Positions 5,115 to 6,994 of a stretch of DNA of 6,994 nt are shown piece by piece (the first letter of the stretch is position 1; the number at the start of each line of letters is the position of its first letter). Source of the DNA: Candidatus Faecivivens stercoravium (lineage in GTDB: Bacteria > Bacillota > Clostridia > Oscillospirales > Ruminococcaceae); assembly GCA_018712425.1 (NCBI GenBank), contig DVHA01000274.1, positions 1-6,994 of the forward strand. The letters run 5' to 3'. Under the pieces are notes generated by a model. The model was not told the origin of the DNA, searched no databases, and saw only the letters and a program-made list of their open reading frames with translations. Position numbers and translations under genes: made by a program.

Positions 5115-5828
5115 ATGCCTGAAAAAGATCCGTATCAGGTGCTCGGCGTCTCTCGGAACGCCACCGAAGAAGAAGTCAAGGCGGCTTACCGCGACCTGGC
5201 CAAAAAGTACCACCCCGATAACTACGCCGACTCCCCGCTGGCGGACGTCGCCAACGAGAAGATGCAGGAAGTGAACGCCGCTTACGACGCGGTGCTCAAA
5301 GACCTGAAAAACCGTTCGTCCGGCTCCTCCGGCAGCTCCTATCAGCAGAGCTATGGCGGCTACCAGAATCAGGGCGGCTATTCCGGCGGCTATGGGCAGC
5401 AGTACCGGCAGAGCTACTCGGGTGGGTACGGTTATGGCGGATACGGTTCCAACTTCACCGACGTCCGCCGGATGATCCAGCAAAACCGGCTGGTCGAAGC
5501 GGAAGAGCTGCTGGACGGCACCCCCTCCACCTCCCGGGACGGCGAATGGCACTATCTAAAGGGAACGATCTGTTATCAGCGGGGCTGGCTGGACGACGCC
5601 CGCAACCACTTCAGCGCCGCCTGCCAGATGAGCCCCGGCAACCCCGAATACCGGGCGGCTTTGAACCGGATGTCCTGGCAGAGCCAGGGCGGCTACGGCG
5701 CGCCGGGCAGCGGCTACCGCCAGACATCCCACGGGGGGAACATGGACGCCTGCAACTGCTGCGGCAACCTGCTGATCGCCGACTGCTGCTGCGAATGTAT
5801 GGGCGGCGACCTGATCCCCTGCTGTTAA
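5115..5828 (+). CDS. J-domain (DnaJ-like) protein with Gly/Tyr-rich linker, TPR-like helices and Cys-rich tail
   Basis: A 237-aa protein. Residues 5-66 form a J domain with helix II ending in HPD at 33-35, the tripeptide that stimulates DnaK ATPase. It lacks the zinc-finger and C-terminal substrate domains of true DnaJ, so it is a specialised co-chaperone rather than dnaJ. Residues 67-112 are a Gly/Tyr/Ser/Gln low-complexity segment. Residues 113-186 resemble a pair of TPR-type helical hairpins. The last 25 residues hold nine cysteines (C213, C215, C216, C224-226, C228, C236, C237), a likely metal-binding or acylation/disulfide tail. The ATG at 5115 has GGAGG 5 nt upstream at 5105-5109; an in-frame TTG at 5103 overlaps that motif and is rejected. 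It lies 28 bases after the DUF5685-like gene and 13 before a membrane protein gene, so it probably delivers Hsp70 to an operon-specific client. Confidence 0.88.
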   Translation: MPEKDPYQVLGVSRNATEEEVKAAYRDLAKKYHPDNYADSPLADVANEKMQEVNAAYDAVLKDLKNRSSGSSGSSYQQSYGGYQNQGGYSGGYGQQYRQSYSGGYGYGGYGSNFTDVRRMIQQNRLVEAEELLDGTPSTSRDGEWHYLKGTICYQRGWLDDARNHFSAACQMSPGNPEYRAALNRMSWQSQGGYGAPGSGYRQTSHGGNMDACNCCGNLLIADCCCECMGGDLIPCC

Positions 5829-5841
5829 GGGGGGCGGCAAC

Positions 5842-6393
5842 ATGGCAAACAAAAGGCAGGTAAACAGCCGGCAGATGGCCTTCGGCGGGATTCTGGCGGC
5901 GGTATCGCTGGTACTGATGCTGCTCTCATCGGTCATCCCGGTGATGAGCTACGGGCTGCCGGCGATCGCCGGTTTTTTGACGACGCTGGTGGTCATCGAA
6001 TGCGGCGACCGGATGGCGGCGGTCTGTTACGGGGCGGTGTCGATCCTGTCGGTCATTCTGGTGCCGGATAAGGAAAGCGCCCTTTTATACCTCATCCTGT
6101 TCGGCTGGTACCCGATTGTCAAGCGGCATATCGAAAAGCTGCGGAAACCGGTGCTGGAATGGGCGCTGAAGCTCGTCTGCATGGCGGTGCCGGTCGGGGC
6201 CGCGTCGGTGGTGGCTGTGGCGGTGCTGGGGCTTGGCGCCGTTTTCGGAGAAGGGATGGGGCCGGCCCTGATCGCCGGGTTTTACCTGGTGGCGGTGGTG
6301 GCGTTTGTGCTCTATGACATCGTCATGACCCAGCTGATAACCGCCTACCTGTCGGTGATACGGCCGCGATACCTGTCCAAACTGTTTAAGTGA
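5842..6393 (+). CDS. Small polytopic membrane protein, ECF S-component-like
   Basis: A 183-aa, strongly hydrophobic protein with about five to six membrane segments (near 12-36, 38-53, 57-74, 77-92, 105-132, 138-168) and positive residues at both ends. The N-terminus NSRQMAFGGILAAVSLVLMLL resembles the first helix of ECF transporter substrate-binding (S) components, which are of similar size and have about six helices. No ATPase or T component is nearby, so if it is an S component it would depend on a shared module elsewhere; the substrate is unknown. It could instead be an unrelated integral membrane protein. The G-rich site AAGGGGGG starts at the J-domain stop, 7 nt before the ATG. Gaps of 13 and 9 bases to the neighbours place it inside the operon. 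Confidence 0.6.
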   Translation: MANKRQVNSRQMAFGGILAAVSLVLMLLSSVIPVMSYGLPAIAGFLTTLVVIECGDRMAAVCYGAVSILSVILVPDKESALLYLILFGWYPIVKRHIEKLRKPVLEWALKLVCMAVPVGAASVVAVAVLGLGAVFGEGMGPALIAGFYLVAVVAFVLYDIVMTQLITAYLSVIRPRYLSKLFK

Positions 6394-6402
6394 GGGGATG
6401 GA

Positions 6403-6729
6403 ATGCTGCAAAAGAGAATGAAAGAGCTGCGGGTACAGCGGGGGCTGACCCAGAATGAGCCGGCGTCGGTGCTGCATACCTCCCGGGAAGCCTACTCGAT
6501 GTACGAAAACGGCAAGCGGCAGCTTTCCTGCCAGGGGCTGGCCCAGCTGGCCCAGTTTTACGGTGTCACGACCGACTATATGCTGGGGCTGTCGGACGAC
6601 CCCGAGGGGGCGCCAAAGCTGACGGCGGAGGAGGAAAAGCTGCTCGACCATTTCAGAGGCTGCGACCAGCGGGGCAAGCGGGCCGTCCTCCAGATCTCCA
6701 TCCAACAGGAAAAAGAAAGCAATAGTTAA
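6403..6729 (+). CDS. XRE-family (Cro/CI-type) helix-turn-helix regulator
   Basis: A 108-aa protein with the HTH domain at about residues 3-62: MKELRVQRGLTQNE opens helices 1-2, HTSREAYSMYENGKRQLS covers the recognition helix and YENG hallmark, and LAQLAQFYGVTTDYMLGL closes the fold. The segment after it is a short acidic-to-basic helix, possibly for dimerisation. Helix 2 carries a proline (QNEPASVL) where family members usually have a hydrophobic or alanine residue. AGGGG at 6393-6397 lies 5 nt before the ATG and overlaps the preceding stop, so the gene is tightly coupled to the membrane protein gene. As the last gene of the operon it may autoregulate it, but no operator is evident at the candidate promoter. 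Confidence 0.9.
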   Translation: MLQKRMKELRVQRGLTQNEPASVLHTSREAYSMYENGKRQLSCQGLAQLAQFYGVTTDYMLGLSDDPEGAPKLTAEEEKLLDHFRGCDQRGKRAVLQISIQQEKESNS

Positions 6730-6730
6730 A

Positions 6731-6757
6731 ACTGCCGAAAAACGAGTTTTTGACAGT
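6731..6757 (-). terminator. Possible terminator for the convergent carboxypeptidase gene
   Basis: On the minus strand ACTG (6757-6754) and AAAAA (6751-6747) pair with TTTTT (6742-6738) and CAGT (6734-6731) around a short internal loop, and TTTT follows. The stem is AT-rich and weak. It would be the second hairpin met after the carboxypeptidase stop at 6800. Confidence 0.35.
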
Positions 6758-6760
6758 GTG

Positions 6761-6800
6761 AACCGCCGCCCGGTTTTGATGCCGGACAGCGGTTTTTGTT
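6761..6800 (+). terminator. Rho-independent terminator of the DUF5685-DnaJ-XRE operon
   Basis: AACCGC at 6761-6766 pairs with GCGGTT at 6789-6794, and an inner CCGG/CCGG stem (6770-6773 with 6782-6785) is separated by a three-base internal loop. TTTGTT follows at 6795-6800. It stands 31 bases after the XRE stop and directly abuts the end of the convergent gene, so it probably blocks transcription from both sides. Confidence 0.72.
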
Positions 6801-6994
6801 TATTTCAGGTACTCTTCCAGGCAGAGGCCGGATTCGTAGATTTCCTTTGCGGCTTCTTTCCCGACGTAGCGGTAGTGCCAGGGCTCGTGGGAGATGCCGG
6901 TGATATCGGTCTTGTCCTCGGGATAGCGCTGGATAAAGCCGTAGCGCCAGCTGTTCTGCTGGAGCCAGATATACAGGTCGTAGCTGGCGCCGTT
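6800..6994 (-). CDS. VanY-type D-alanyl-D-alanine carboxypeptidase, C-terminal fragment (runs off window)
   Basis: Only the last 64 residues are inside the window; the 5' part lies beyond 6994. The visible part contains YGFIQRYPEDK, DITGISHEPWH and YVGKEAAKEIY, the conserved C-terminal block of peptidase family M15B. In HEPWH the Glu is the catalytic base and the final His is the third zinc ligand (known for VanX/VanY). The first two ligands (SxHxxGxAxD) would be upstream, out of view. Such enzymes trim the terminal D-Ala from peptidoglycan stem peptides and are usually membrane-anchored or secreted. Vancomycin resistance is not implied, because chromosomal homologues are common in clostridia. 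The stop is TAA (TTA at 6800-6802 on the plus strand). Confidence 0.92.
   Translation of the reverse strand, partial: NGASYDLYIWLQQNSWRYGFIQRYPEDKTDITGISHEPWHYRYVGKEAAKEIYESGLCLEEYLK

Noticed and set aside
6800..6994. Vancomycin resistance gene
   Set aside because: The fragment is VanY-like, but no vanHAX or vanRS genes are in view and chromosomal M15B carboxypeptidases are common housekeeping enzymes in this group.

Overview
The window reads as part of the chromosome of a GC-rich Firmicute, most likely an Oscillospiraceae/Ruminococcaceae-type clostridium. The evidence is strong GGAGG-type ribosome binding sites, the rplM-rpsI pair, a zinc-ribbon/kinase/PASTA protein, a VanY-type carboxypeptidase and a DUF5685-like gene next to a J-domain gene. 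The taxonomic call is inference from gene content and style; no rRNA is present.

Layout. (1) 1-2390, plus strand: the last codons of an upstream frame may overlap (ATGA) a 650-aa membrane protein. That protein has an N-terminal zinc ribbon, a kinase fold that has lost its catalytic residues, a Pro/Gln linker, one transmembrane helix, a Ser/Glu linker and two PASTA domains. A small VOC-fold metalloenzyme-like gene follows 15 bases later. (2) 2391-2995: about 600 bases with no convincing protein gene. At least six strong inverted repeats are packed between 2452 and 2797, and the last is followed by a T-run and looks like an intrinsic terminator. The rest is an AT/purine-rich stretch framed by a 14-nt inverted repeat. 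This block could be a structured non-coding RNA, a long structured 3' UTR or a dispersed repeat element. (3) 2996-4037: a consensus promoter (TTGACA-17-TATAAT), a leader of about 97 nt with a GC hairpin, rplM (L13), rpsI (S9) and a strong terminator. (4) 4099-6800: a promoter candidate and a tight four-gene plus-strand operon: DUF5685-like alpha-helical protein, J-domain protein with a Gly/Tyr-rich segment and a Cys-rich tail, polytopic membrane protein, and XRE regulator, then a terminator. (5) 6800-6994, minus strand: the C-terminal 64 residues of a VanY-family D,D-carboxypeptidase, converging on the operon.

How the parts fit. The PASTA pseudokinase and the carboxypeptidase both point to the cell wall, but they are unlinked here. 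The ribosomal pair is a self-contained housekeeping operon. The DUF5685/DnaJ/membrane/XRE cluster is the best candidate for a poorly described module: a chaperone co-factor, an Asp- and Cys-motif helical protein, a small membrane protein and a regulator with gaps of 9-28 bases. The second candidate is the hairpin-dense intergenic block.
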